A stretch of 64,000 nucleotides of DNA from Synechococcus sp. CBW1108 (GCF_015840335.1 NZ_CP060395.1:434001-498000); one strand, 5' to 3'. Counted from the first letter of the stretch, positions 33,414 to 42,037 are shown. A program made the numbers and translations. The notes: generated from the sequence alone by a model not told the origin.

Positions 33414-34382
33414 TCAGAAGCGGAAGGTCACCCCCGTGCCGATGTGGTGCTGCCAGCCACGGCCCCAACCATCGCCCCCTTGGCTGCTGTAGATCGGCTT
33501 CCAGTGGGCGAACAAGACTGTGCCGGGACTCACAGGCACTTCCAGTGCCAACTCACCACCCCAGTCGGTGCGGCTGGAAAGGCCTGAGTAGCTGCCGGGG
33601 CTATAGAAACGCGGCCCCCCAGTAAGGGTCACATTGAGCTTGTCCACATTGAATCCAAAGCCCAGCCATGGGTCTGTGTAGTTGCCAATGTAGGTGCCAT
33701 CAGATTCCCAGCCCGTTCGATTTTCTAGGGATAGAAAAAAGCCATCGGCAATGGTTTCGAGGCCATCGCCCAGGGCAAAATTCACATCGCCATCCCCCAA
33801 GGCCCACACCACGCCAACCCCCACCTCATTCTTGAGACCCTTGATGTCTTCCCCCTGGTTGCGGGTGACGTAATAAGGCTTCCATTCGGCCATGAACGAG
33901 AGACGATCGTTCGGGGCATAGCGGGCCTGCAGCTGCCCCTTAATGTCGACGCGCTGGAAAGGGGCACCGCCATGGCCCTCCTCTACATCGTGCTCCGCGT
34001 CATCGTGATCGTCGTGGTCGTCGTGATCATCGTGTTGATGCACCCGGCCATAGAAATGTTCAGCTTCCCCCCACACAAAGGCCGGGCCGACCATGGCTTC
34101 GATGGCAAAACTGCCCCGATTGGGCAGCCCCCACTCCATCACCACACCAACCAGGCCATCGATGGCGTAGTGGCGGGGACGATCCTCCAGGTTGTTTTCC
34201 AGGCCGGCATGGCCCTCGATGGTGAGCACCGGGGCCATTTGAAATTCGCCGGGAGCCAACTCAGCGCCGCCGGCGGCGCCATGGGCCCGCACCGGAGCGG
34301 GCAAGGCGCAGGCCAGGGCAATCCCAGCGGGGGCCAGCAGAAAAAGCGGCAGCGCCAACGGGGATGGGCGAAACAAAGGCAT
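33414..34382 (-). CDS. His/Asp-rich outer-membrane beta-barrel protein (zinc-linked)
   Basis: This is a 322-residue exported protein from the ATG at 34382. The signal is MPLFRPSPLALPLFLLAPAG, ending near PVRAHG. The body alternates short amphipathic strands and ends with the aromatic barrel signature HIGTGVTFRF. A loop at about residues 109-133 is extremely rich in His and Asp (HQHDDHDDHDDHDDAEHD), a plausible zinc trap or filter. It lies 74 bp downstream of znuA1 on the same strand and is probably in its operon and under the same Zur control. A role in zinc passage over the outer membrane is inferred. Confidence 0.75.
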   Translation of the reverse strand: MPLFRPSPLALPLFLLAPAGIALACALPAPVRAHGAAGGAELAPGEFQMAPVLTIEGHAGLENNLEDRPRHYAIDGLVGVVMEWGLPNRGSFAIEAMVGPAFVWGEAEHFYGRVHQHDDHDDHDDHDDAEHDVEEGHGGAPFQRVDIKGQLQARYAPNDRLSFMAEWKPYYVTRNQGEDIKGLKNEVGVGVVWALGDGDVNFALGDGLETIADGFFLSLENRTGWESDGTYIGNYTDPWLGFGFNVDKLNVTLTGGPRFYSPGSYSGLSSRTDWGGELALEVPVSPGTVLFAHWKPIYSSQGGDGWGRGWQHHIGTGVTFRF

Positions 34383-34456
34383 GGCTGATGCAGGCAAAAC
34401 TGGGGTATTGGAAGCTGGGGTGTTGGGCGCGGTGGGGGCTGATGCGGCGACCCGGG

Positions 34457-35401
34457 TCAGCGGATGGCAGCCCAGCGCTGGGCGAGCTGGTCGGCAGCGG
34501 CGCGATCGCAACGACCGCCCTGGCCATCTACGAAGGTGCAGACATTGCCCGTGGCGGTCTGCACGGTGGAGCGCCCTGGCGCCAGGCCATCGGCCACCAG
34601 GGGGGTGGGATTCACCGGCACCCCGCTACTGCGACTTACCCGCCGCAGGGTTTTCGACACCGGCGATGATTCGGCGAACAGCTGACGGGTGCCCGATTCC
34701 CTAATCGCCTTGGTCATCGCGGCGAGAGTGGCGGGCCGCAGCACGCCCGCAGTTGTGTAGGCATCCAGCAGGGGCAATTCCCGGATGCCGTAACGCCGCG
34801 CAAAGCTGCTGAATGCACGGTGTTCAGTAACCAGAACTCTTGTGGACTCGGGCACAGTGCGGATCTGAGCACCTGTCCAGGTGCCGAGCCCATCCAACAC
34901 AGCGCGAGCAGCTTGGCTGCGCTGCCGCACGCCCGAAGCTGCGCTACGTGGCAATCGTGCGATCAAACGATCTTCCACCACTGACACCATGGCGGCGACC
35001 TGGCTGCTGTTGTGCCATACGTGCGGATCACGGCCGGGGCTTTCCGGCACAGCCAGCTCCGCCACCGCCACCCGCGGAGCCGAGCTCTTCACCCGTTGCA
35101 GGGCAGGGGTAAGTCCATAGCCATTGACCAGCACCAACTTGGCCTCGGCCAGGGCCTGGCGATCCCGGGGGCGCAGGACCGCCTGATGGGGATCGGCGCC
35201 GGCCGGGATCAGGCAGAGCACCCTCACCTGCTCGGCAGCGAGGGTGCGGGTGAGGTCACAGAGCACACCATCAGCGGCTACCACCATCGGAGCCGGGGCA
35301 GCAGCTGCAGGGGGCAGGCAGGCAAGCAGGGCGACGAGAGCCGACGCCGGCGCACCCAGCAGCCCCGGTCGACACACCCGACTGACAAAAACCACGGACA
35401 T
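34457..35401 (-). CDS. znuA: Zinc ABC transporter substrate-binding protein (ZnuA), copy 1
   Basis: This is a periplasmic zinc-binding protein of cluster A-I, 314 residues from the ATG at 35401. A further ATG at 35440 lies inside the candidate Zur box, so it is less likely. The signal ends PAAAAPA. Metal ligands sit in PAGADPHQAVLRP (first His), RDPHVWHNSS (second), VTEHRAFSSFARRYG (third) and an acid near LVADGLAPG. The usual His-rich loop is absent; copy 2 at 44110 has it. It is transcribed away from znuC/znuB of the same system. Confidence 0.92.
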   Translation of the reverse strand: MSVVFVSRVCRPGLLGAPASALVALLACLPPAAAAPAPMVVAADGVLCDLTRTLAAEQVRVLCLIPAGADPHQAVLRPRDRQALAEAKLVLVNGYGLTPALQRVKSSAPRVAVAELAVPESPGRDPHVWHNSSQVAAMVSVVEDRLIARLPRSAASGVRQRSQAARAVLDGLGTWTGAQIRTVPESTRVLVTEHRAFSSFARRYGIRELPLLDAYTTAGVLRPATLAAMTKAIRESGTRQLFAESSPVSKTLRRVSRSSGVPVNPTPLVADGLAPGRSTVQTATGNVCTFVDGQGGRCDRAAADQLAQRWAAIR

Positions 35402-35424
35402 CAGCACCCTGCAGCACAAGCGAA

Positions 35425-35439
35425 TGATAACGATTCTCA
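35425..35439. promoter_or_regulatory. Candidate Zur box between znuA1 and znuC1
   Basis: The sequence is TGATAACGATTCTCA (reverse TGAGAATCGTTATCA), a 7-1-7 dyad like known Zur boxes. It lies between the divergent znuA1 and znuC1 starts, 28 bp from the latter. A matching element occurs at 44058-44072 before znuA2. Confidence 0.72.
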
Positions 35440-35466
35440 TTCATTGCCAGGCACAATGGGTGCCAC

Positions 35467-36138
35467 ATGGGGCGCCGGCCCCGCTGTTTCTTGGCTCCGC
35501 CCGTGGATGCGCCCTTGCTTCAGGCTCGCCAGCTCGCCTTTGGCTACGCCAAAACCGCCGTTCTGCGGTCCATCAACCTGGATGTCACGAAGGGTTCATG
35601 CACCCTGATACGGGGTGACAACGGGGCCGGCAAATCAACCCTGCTGCAGCTGCTGCAAGGCAAATTGCAGCCCACCGCAGGCTGGGTGCGCCTATGCGGG
35701 CGCCCCCTAAAGGGCCAGCGGAGGCGACTGGCCCTGGTGCCCCAGGCCCCAAGCCTGCGCTGGCACTACCCAATCACCCTGGCCGGCCTGGTGGGCCTGG
35801 GCTGCGGCGGCCACCCCCAACGCAGCCACACCGCCCTGGAGCAGGTGGGTCTGGCCGCCTTGGCCAAAGCCCCGATCGCAAGCCTCTCGGGCGGCCAGCG
35901 ACAACGGGCCCTGATTGCCCGCGCCCTGGCCCGTCAGGCGGCCGTGCTGCTGCTCGATGAACCCTTTGCCTGCCTTGACAACCGCAGCCGCGAGCAGCTG
36001 GGCGGCCTGATCCAGGCGCTGGCGGCTGATGGAACGGCGGTGGTTCTTACCGCCCACGGGGATCTACCAAGCAGCCTGGAGCAGGTGCCGCAAATGCATC
36101 TGGAGCAAGGCCAGCTGGGGCCAGGGGATCGGCAATGA
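35467..36138 (+). CDS. znuC: Zinc ABC transporter ATP-binding protein (ZnuC), copy 1
   Basis: This is a 223-residue cytosolic ATPase. Walker A is RGDNGAGKSTLLQLL (about residue 55), the signature SLSGGQRQRALIARAL (about 142), the Walker B VLLLDEPFACLD and the His in VVLTAHGDL. The N-terminus MGRRPRCFLAPPVDAP is longer than usual and may be trimmed to a later start. It overlaps the permease gene by 4 bp and is divergent from znuA1. Confidence 0.92.
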   Translation: MGRRPRCFLAPPVDAPLLQARQLAFGYAKTAVLRSINLDVTKGSCTLIRGDNGAGKSTLLQLLQGKLQPTAGWVRLCGRPLKGQRRRLALVPQAPSLRWHYPITLAGLVGLGCGGHPQRSHTALEQVGLAALAKAPIASLSGGQRQRALIARALARQAAVLLLDEPFACLDNRSREQLGGLIQALAADGTAVVLTAHGDLPSSLEQVPQMHLEQGQLGPGDRQ

Positions 36139-36938
36139 ACGTGTTGATGGAGCCCTGGTGGCTGATTCCCTTCCTCCTGGCCGGGCTGTGTGGCCTGGTG
36201 TGCCCCCTGCTGGGCACGCTGTTGGTGGTGCAGCAACGAGTGCTCACCACGAATCTGATGGCCTACGCCGTATTGCCCGGCGTCGTGATAGCCAAGGCCC
36301 TGGGCTGGCCGGAGCTGCTGGGGGGCATGGGCGGGGCCATGGGTGCGGTGCTCCTGGCCGAGCTGCTGATAGCGGGCCGCCCCTCCGGCAGCGGCCAGGC
36401 GGAGGCCGTGCTCAACACCGTGTTGGCCGCCAGCCTCGGACTGGGGGTGCTCCTGGTCCAGGGCCTGGAATTGCCGGTGGATCTCGATGGCCTGCTGTTC
36501 GGCGATCTGCTGGTGGCAGGCCCCGCAGACCTGCTGCGCCTGCTAGCGGCCCTGGCCCTACTCCTTCTCGTGCTGCGGCTGCGCTTCCACCAGCTGCAGT
36601 GGCTGGGGCTCGACCCGGAGGGCGCCGCTGAGATCGAACTGCCGCTGCGCGGCCTGCGGCTTATGATGGCCGCTCTCACGGTCCTGGTCGTAGTCAGTGC
36701 CACCGCCGCCGTGGGCCTAGCCCTGGTGATGGCGCTGATCTGCGCCCCTTCTCTGGCAGTTCTTTCACGCGCCCAGAGCTTGGCGCAGGCCCTACGCCTG
36801 GTAGCCGGGCTGGGCGTGGTGGTGGGCGTCACCGGCTGCGGCCTAGCGCTGGGATTCAACCTGCCTCCCGGGCCCCTGATGGCTTGCTTCTGCTTGCCAC
36901 TGCTGTGGCTGAAGCCAGCACCCCGCTCCTGGGACTGA
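36135..36938 (+). CDS. znuB: Zinc ABC transporter permease (ZnuB), copy 1
   Basis: This is a 267-residue ABC-3 family permease with about eight hydrophobic helices. Signatures are GLVCPLLGTLLVVQQRVLTT, AYAVLPGVVIAKALG, EAVLNTVLAASLGLGVLLV and VVVSATAAVGLALVMALICA. The gene is preceded by znuC with a 4-bp overlap. It is followed on the same strand, after 81 bp, by the permease gene of the unusual zinc-linked operon. Confidence 0.92.
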   Translation: MNVLMEPWWLIPFLLAGLCGLVCPLLGTLLVVQQRVLTTNLMAYAVLPGVVIAKALGWPELLGGMGGAMGAVLLAELLIAGRPSGSGQAEAVLNTVLAASLGLGVLLVQGLELPVDLDGLLFGDLLVAGPADLLRLLAALALLLLVLRLRFHQLQWLGLDPEGAAEIELPLRGLRLMMAALTVLVVVSATAAVGLALVMALICAPSLAVLSRAQSLAQALRLVAGLGVVVGVTGCGLALGFNLPPGPLMACFCLPLLWLKPAPRSWD

Positions 36939-37019
36939 GCTGGCTCACCAGCAGCGCCGCCAGCAGCTCGGCAGCGGGAACGGGGCTGGAGCAGGCCATG
37001 GCCAGGCTGGGTCGGACCC

Positions 37020-38048
37020 TTGCCCCTCTGCCCCTTGGGCGCCGGCGACCTGGGCTTGGCCGGCGATGATGCTTGCAACCGCAGATCTTGCTTGGCTTGG
37101 CTGGCCACCGCCTGGGCCATTTTTCAGGGCCTGCTCGTCGAAGCCCTGCCCTTTCTGCTGATCGGGGTGGCAATTGCCAGCCTGGCCCGCTGGCTAGCCC
37201 CTGGGGGCCGGTGGATGCAGAAGCTGCCCCGCCACCCGGTGCTGGGGCCCTTGACCGGGGCTGCCCTGGGTTTTGCCCTGCCCGCCTGCGAGTGCGGCAA
37301 CGTGCCGGTGGCCCGGCGACTCCTGGCTGGCGGTGCCCCCCTGGGCACCGCCCTGGGCTTTCTGTTTGCCGCACCGGTACTCAACCCGATCGTGCTGGCC
37401 AGCACCTGGGTCGCCTTCCCCAACCAGGCCTGGCTGCTGGCGGCCCGCCCAGGCGGAGCCCTGCTGCTGTCCCTGCTGCTGGCCAGCGTGCTGCCCCTGC
37501 TGCCTGAAACAGCTCTGCTCGACCCGGCCCTGCTGGAGGAACGGCGGCTCAACCAGCCCCTGGCGGAGGTGGGCCTGCTGGAGCGGCGCACGGGCCTGGT
37601 CGGCCCCGCGACGCCAAAGGCGCTACCGGACAAGACGCCCCGGCCACCCCTGCAGGAGGTGCTGCAGCACGGCAGCCGCGAGTTTCTGGATCTGGCGGTG
37701 CTGCTGGTGCTGGGCTGCGCGATCGCCGCCACGGTGCAGACCCTGCTACCCCGCAGCTGGCTGCTGGCGGTGGGGGGAGCCCCCACCCTCTCGGTGCTCA
37801 GCTTGATGCTGCTGGCGGTCGTGGTTTCGGTGTGCTCCAGCGTGGATGCCTTTCTCGCCCTGGGATTCGCCGCCCAGATCACCCCCGGGGCCCTGTTTGC
37901 CTTTCTGGTGCTCGGCCCGGTGGTTGACCTGAAGTTGCTCGGGCTGCTCCGCGTGCTGCTCCGGCCAAAGGCAATCGCCCTCACCAGTGCCGCTGCAGCG
38001 GTGACCGTCCTGGTGCTGGGGCAATGGATCAACTTGCTGCTGCTGTGA
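37020..38048 (+). CDS. YraQ/ArsP-type (UPF0718) permease
   Basis: This is a 342-residue permease with about eight or nine hydrophobic helices. The diagnostic Cys motif is PACECGNVPVARRLLAGGAP (about residues 90-109), followed by FLFAAPVLNPIVLAST. A second set is SVCSSVDAFLALGFAAQ and GPVVDLKLLGLLRVLL. The start is a TTG at 37020 with no ATG nearby, so the first 25 residues are uncertain. It is in an operon with the TIGR03943 protein, as in Bacillus ycgR-ycgQ; such pairs are proposed metal or metalloid exporters. Its place beside znuCB suggests a zinc role (inference). Confidence 0.85.
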   Translation: MPLCPLGAGDLGLAGDDACNRRSCLAWLATAWAIFQGLLVEALPFLLIGVAIASLARWLAPGGRWMQKLPRHPVLGPLTGAALGFALPACECGNVPVARRLLAGGAPLGTALGFLFAAPVLNPIVLASTWVAFPNQAWLLAARPGGALLLSLLLASVLPLLPETALLDPALLEERRLNQPLAEVGLLERRTGLVGPATPKALPDKTPRPPLQEVLQHGSREFLDLAVLLVLGCAIAATVQTLLPRSWLLAVGGAPTLSVLSLMLLAVVVSVCSSVDAFLALGFAAQITPGALFAFLVLGPVVDLKLLGLLRVLLRPKAIALTSAAAAVTVLVLGQWINLLLL

Positions 38049-38704
38049 TGACCGCTCTCTGCCTCGCCCTATGGGGGATCGTGCTGCTGGGCAGCAGCCT
38101 CAGCGGGCGGCTGGATCTGCTGTTGCGGGGGGTGTTCCACCCCCTGGTGGGCTTCAGCGGTGTGGTGTTGCTGGTGCTGGCCGGCGCCCAGCTGAAAGGC
38201 GCCTGGGGGCAGGGCCGGCGGCCAGGCGCCCCCAGGGGCTGGTGGCTGGGCGCCGCAGTCGCCCTACTGGTGCTGGCAATCCCGCCCAACCCCTCCTTCA
38301 GCGACCTCGCCACCAACCGGCCGGCCGAACTGGGCCAGGAGGAGGCCCTTAACTTTGTATTGCCTCCTGCCCAGCGCAGCCTCACCGACTGGGTCCGGTT
38401 GCTACGCAGCCAGCCAGACCCCGGTCTCTATGAGGGGGATCAGGTGCGGATCAGCGGATTTGTCTGGCCCCAGAAGGGCGACCAGCCCCAGTTGGCCCGC
38501 CTGCTGGTGCGCTGCTGTCTGGCCGATGCCACGCCGGTGGGCCTGCCGGTGCGCTGGCCCCCGGGCCAGGTGCCCAAGGCCGATCGCTGGCTGGCGGTGC
38601 GGGGCACCATGGCGGTGGAAGAGCACTACGGCCAGAAGCGCAATGTGGTGGTGGCGGAGCGAATCGCCGCCATTCCCCGGCCCAGACGGCCGCTGGAGCC
38701 ATGA
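38048..38704 (+). CDS. TIGR03943 (DUF1980-like) membrane protein
   Basis: This is a 218-residue protein starting at ATG 38048, which overlaps the permease stop (TGATG). Two or three hydrophobic helices near the N-terminus (LALWGIVLLGSSLSGRLDLLL, GVVLLVLAGAQL) are followed by a periplasmic domain with YEGDQVRISGFVWPQ, ARLLVRCCLADATPVGLPVR and a closing GTMAVEEHYGQKRNVVV strand. The CC pair in this motif is typical of the family. It is the probable partner of the YraQ-type permease. Confidence 0.85.
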   Translation: MTALCLALWGIVLLGSSLSGRLDLLLRGVFHPLVGFSGVVLLVLAGAQLKGAWGQGRRPGAPRGWWLGAAVALLVLAIPPNPSFSDLATNRPAELGQEEALNFVLPPAQRSLTDWVRLLRSQPDPGLYEGDQVRISGFVWPQKGDQPQLARLLVRCCLADATPVGLPVRWPPGQVPKADRWLAVRGTMAVEEHYGQKRNVVVAERIAAIPRPRRPLEP

Positions 38705-40023
38705 AAAGGTTGGGCCCCAACCCGGTGGGCCTCGTGCTGGCAGCGGGCATCGCCCTGGCCCTGCTTCAGCAACAACTGCTGCTGCGCCGGCCACCCCGCC
38801 TGCTGGAGCTGAGGTCCACCACGGCCAGCTCGGGCCCCGCGGCCCTGGATCTGCGCTTCAGCCGGCCGATGCAGCGCTCCAGCCTGGAGCGCTCCAGTGC
38901 CCTGGCACCCCAGCTGAAAAGCACCTGGCTGGGGGAAGGCAACCCCCTGCGCCTGCTGCTGCTACCCCAGCAGACCATCCGCGGCCCGCTGCAGCTGCTG
39001 CTGGCGGGGATCGACCGCCGCGGCCTGCCACTCCAGCGCCAGCGCTGGCACTGGGACCCCCGGCCCCGGCTGCTGGCGGTGGTGCCGGTGTCCGGAGGGG
39101 AGCAACTGCAACTGCAGCAACGGGATGGGCGCTGGCAGGCCCTGGGCCCGGTGTGGCCCCAGCTGGCCAACGTGCTGCCCCTCGGTGACGGCTCCGGTGT
39201 GGCGCTGCTCAGCGGGGATGGCAAGGGCGCTCACAAACTTTGGCTGTTGCCACTGGAGCAACAAAATTTGGTGCGCGAACCCAGCAGCCTGCGCAACCCG
39301 ATCTCGGGGAAGCTCACACCCCTCCTTGATCAGCCCCTGCTGTTTGCCCACCTGAGCAGCAATCGCCGCGGCGACCTGCTGGTGCAGGCATCGACCACGG
39401 CCCTGGAGCCTGGCCAGACCCTGCTGATCAGCTCAAGCGGCAAGCGGCGACGCCTGGACCAGGCCGCCTCCGGGCCGATTCAGCTGCTGCCGGAAGGAGG
39501 CGCCATGGTGGTGCCGGAGCTGGAGGGGCTGACCCTGTACTCCCTTCCCAGCGAACCAGGGCGCCGCCAGGTGCTGCCGGGCAGCCGCGAGCTGAGCAGC
39601 TTCTGTCCGGTGAGCGGCCGGGCCCTGCTGGTGCGCCACTGGCCCGATTACACGCGCTCCCTGGAGCTGGTGGAACCCGGCCAGCCGCCCCGGCAACTCT
39701 GGATCGGCGGCGAGGCCGTGCTGGCCAGCGCCTGTGACCGGGGAGGTGAGCGGGTGTGGCTGGTCATCAGCGACTGGCGCCAGGGCGCCCAGCCCCAGTT
39801 GCTGGCCCTGGATCGCCGCGGCCTGCTGCAGCGTCAACGCTCGCTCGCCGGCTGGGAGGTGGAGCCCGGCAGCGCCATGGCCTTTGATCCCACTCGCCAG
39901 CTGCTGCTGCTGACCCTGCGCAACCGCGATGGTGCCAAGCCAGTGCTGATCGATGGCCACAGCCTGGGGCTCCAGCCCCAGGCCAAATCGGTGCGCCTGG
40001 CCCTGTGGCTACCGGCGGGCTGA
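38701..40023 (+). CDS. Membrane-anchored Big_5/propeller-like protein, unknown function
   Basis: This is a 440-residue protein starting at ATG 38701, overlapping the TIGR03943 stop by 4 bp. One N-terminal helix (LVLAAGIALALLQQQLLL) anchors it in the membrane. Residues about 36-108 look like an Ig-type Big_5 fold (LDLRFSRPMQRSSLERSSA, LLLLPQQTIRGPLQLLLAGI). Residues 118-440 hold repeated beta-propeller-like blades (GSGVALLSGDG, LLFAHLSSNRRG, VWLVISDWRQGAQP). No name can be given. Being last in a znuCB-permease-TIGR03943 operon, it is a candidate accessory of zinc handling. Its 3' end overlaps znuB2 by 15 bp convergently. Confidence 0.7.
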   Translation: MKRLGPNPVGLVLAAGIALALLQQQLLLRRPPRLLELRSTTASSGPAALDLRFSRPMQRSSLERSSALAPQLKSTWLGEGNPLRLLLLPQQTIRGPLQLLLAGIDRRGLPLQRQRWHWDPRPRLLAVVPVSGGEQLQLQQRDGRWQALGPVWPQLANVLPLGDGSGVALLSGDGKGAHKLWLLPLEQQNLVREPSSLRNPISGKLTPLLDQPLLFAHLSSNRRGDLLVQASTTALEPGQTLLISSSGKRRRLDQAASGPIQLLPEGGAMVVPELEGLTLYSLPSEPGRRQVLPGSRELSSFCPVSGRALLVRHWPDYTRSLELVEPGQPPRQLWIGGEAVLASACDRGGERVWLVISDWRQGAQPQLLALDRRGLLQRQRSLAGWEVEPGSAMAFDPTRQLLLLTLRNRDGAKPVLIDGHSLGLQPQAKSVRLALWLPAG

Positions 40024-40821
40024 GGATCTGGCTGCCCCCAGGGCCGCAAACGGCAGCAGAGCCATACAGAGCACGCCGATCAGGGGCCCGGGCGGCAAGT
40101 TCACCGCCGGCTGGATAGCCAGCAGAAAACCGGCTCCGCTGATCGCCATCCCCACCAGGGCCGAACGCCCAAGGGCCTGGCGCAGGCTGGACGCGCCTGC
40201 CAGGGCCAGCAGGGCCGGAGCCCCCATCAGGGCGATCACCAGCACCACCCCCACCGCCGTCATGGCACTCACCACAATGAAGGCAGTCACCAGGGTGAGC
40301 AACAGCCGCAGCCGCCGCACCGGCAGGCCGGCCCCGGCAGCGCCGAGGGGATCCACCCCCAGATACACGTAATGGGAATAGCGAAGGGCAATCAAGGCCA
40401 GAACCGCCGCCAGCGCCAGCAGGCTGCGCAACAGGTCGGCCGGCGCGGCGGCCAACAGGTCGCCAAACAGCACCGCCTCCAGATCCACGCGGATGTGAAG
40501 GAGGGGAATCAACAGCACCCCCAGGCCGAGAAACCCGGCCAGCACCGTGTTGAGCACCGCCTCATCGCCCCCCTCCCCGGGGCGATCGCCCCGGCTGAGC
40601 CGCTCCGCCAGCAGGGCTCCAGCCACCCCAGTGATCACTCCCCCCAGGCCGGGATCCAGCCGCAGGGCCACTGCCAGCGCCAGGCCCGGCAACACCGCAT
40701 GGGAGACAAGATTGGCCAGAAACAGCCGCCGCTGCACCAAAAGCATGGTGCCCGCCAGGGGACAGAGCCCACCGATCACCAGGGCCAGCAGCAGGGGCAG
40801 CAGCCACCAGAGACTCTCCAT
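40009..40821 (-). CDS. znuB: Zinc ABC transporter permease (ZnuB), copy 2
   Basis: This is a 270-residue ABC-3 permease from the ATG at 40821 (the frame is open upstream to 41154). Blocks are IGGLCPLAGTMLLVQRRLFL, SHAVLPGLALAVALRLD, EAVLNTVLAGFLGLGVLLIP, LEAVLFGDLLAAAPADLL and VSAMTAVGVVLVIALMGAP. It belongs with znuC2 (41254-41949), but the zur gene lies on the opposite strand between the two, which is an unusual arrangement. The transcript from znuC2 to znuB2 would run antisense through zur. Confidence 0.93.
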   Translation of the reverse strand: MESLWWLLPLLLALVIGGLCPLAGTMLLVQRRLFLANLVSHAVLPGLALAVALRLDPGLGGVITGVAGALLAERLSRGDRPGEGGDEAVLNTVLAGFLGLGVLLIPLLHIRVDLEAVLFGDLLAAAPADLLRSLLALAAVLALIALRYSHYVYLGVDPLGAAGAGLPVRRLRLLLTLVTAFIVVSAMTAVGVVLVIALMGAPALLALAGASSLRQALGRSALVGMAISGAGFLLAIQPAVNLPPGPLIGVLCMALLPFAALGAARSSARR

Positions 40822-40855
40822 AGGATCAATCCACCTCGCCCCAGCCGGATTGGCC

Positions 40856-41257
40856 ATGTCCACCCAGGTTGCCGCCCCAAGCGATCGCCAGCAGCTGTTG
40901 CTGGCTGCGTTGAGCCAAGCCGACCGGGAACTCTCCGGCCAAGAGCTGCACGCCCTGCTGCGCCAGGGGGCCCAACCGATGGGCCTGGCCACGGTATACA
41001 GACACCTGCGCCAACTGCAGCAGCGGGGCCTGATCCGCTGCCGCCATCTGCCCAGTGGGGAGGCCCTCTTCGCACCCACCGATCGGGACGAACACCACCT
41101 CACCTGCATTGATTGCGGCACCACGGTGGTGCTGGAGTGCTGTCCGATGCCCAAGGTGCACCTCCACCAGGAGCAGGCAGAGGGCTTCCAATTGCTCTTC
41201 CATACGTTGGAGTTCTTCGGGCTCTGCCAGAGCTGGCAACAACGCCAGGCCAGCTAA
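40856..41257 (+). CDS. zur: Fur-family zinc uptake regulator (Zur)
   Basis: This is a 133-residue regulator from the ATG at 40856. The winged HTH is DRELSGQELHALLRQGAQPM with GLATVYRHLRQLQQRGLIRC. The metal domain has His80/His81, C84-x2-C87 (LTCIDCGTTVV) and C95/C96. The second structural CxxC of the family is reduced to a single Cys124 (FGLCQSW). Zinc genes on all sides make it Zur rather than Fur or PerR. The starts of zur and znuB2 are divergent and only 34 bp apart, and its end overlaps znuC2 by 4 bp. Confidence 0.9.
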   Translation: MSTQVAAPSDRQQLLLAALSQADRELSGQELHALLRQGAQPMGLATVYRHLRQLQQRGLIRCRHLPSGEALFAPTDRDEHHLTCIDCGTTVVLECCPMPKVHLHQEQAEGFQLLFHTLEFFGLCQSWQQRQAS

Positions 41258-41949
41258 CCGCAGCAGTGGTTGCCCACCCGCAGGTCGCCAAGGGCGTGAC
41301 GCACCTCTGCCGGTGTGCCCTCGGCGAGCAGGCAACGATCGAGCACCAGCACCCGGTCATAGGCGTCGAGGTCGCTGCCCCAGTCGTGGCTGCTCACCAG
41401 CAGGGTGAGGCCGGCATCGCGCAGCTGGCCCATCACCTTGAGCAGCTCGGTGCGGGAGGGGGGATCGATGGCCGCGCAGGGCTCATCAAGCAGCAGCAGG
41501 CGGGCCGGCTGCACCAGGGTGCGGGCCAGCAGGGCCCGCTGCTGCTGGCCGCCTGAAAGTTGATCCAGACGCCGGCCAGCCAAGCCCGCCAAACCCACCC
41601 GCTGCAGGGCTGCCTCCACATCACAACAGCCAGGGCGATGGGCCGCCAACCGGCCGAGGGCCACCAGCTCGCGCACGGTGATGGGAAAATTCCAGGCGAT
41701 CTCCCCCCGCTGGGGCATCAGGGCCAACTGCTGTCGCGCCAGGGACGGCGTCAACTCCTGCCCATCGAGCCGGATCGAACCACACTCGATCGGCAGCTGA
41801 CCCTCGATGGCCTGTAGCAAGGTGCTTTTGCCGGCGCCGTTAGGGCCCACCAGGGCGGTGAGGGTGCCGGGCTCGAGCGCGAAGTTGACGCCCTCAAGAG
41901 CCAGATCGGAGCCACGGCGCACACGCAGCTGGCTCACCTCAAGGGACAC
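41254..41949 (-). CDS. znuC: Zinc ABC transporter ATP-binding protein (ZnuC), copy 2
   Basis: This is a 231-residue ATPase starting at GTG 41949. Walker A is LVGPNGAGKSTLLQAI (about residue 34), the signature [17 protein letters not shown] (about 133), Walker B LLLLDEPCAAIDPPSR and the switch His in LLVSSHDWGSD. It ends HALGDLRVGNHCCG, with a Cys pair near the end that could bind metal. It belongs with znuB2 further downstream. No clear Zur box is seen in the 88 bp upstream. Confidence 0.93.
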   Translation of the reverse strand: MSLEVSQLRVRRGSDLALEGVNFALEPGTLTALVGPNGAGKSTLLQAIEGQLPIECGSIRLDGQELTPSLARQQLALMPQRGEIAWNFPITVRELVALGRLAAHRPGCCDVEAALQRVGLAGLAGRRLDQLSGGQQQRALLARTLVQPARLLLLDEPCAAIDPPSRTELLKVMGQLRDAGLTLLVSSHDWGSDLDAYDRVLVLDRCLLAEGTPAEVRHALGDLRVGNHCCG

Positions 41950-42037
41950 GCTCGGCCTTCCACCCAGCCCCGAACCTAACTAGGCCTCTGCACCAAAGCC
42001 CGCGCCCGAAGATGGAGCTCCCCTCACCCCCACAGCG

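Noticed and set aside
40581-40590. HIP1 (GCGATCGC) sites as a signature
   Set aside because: Only a few copies were noticed, so there is no enrichment of the kind seen in HIP1-rich cyanobacteria.
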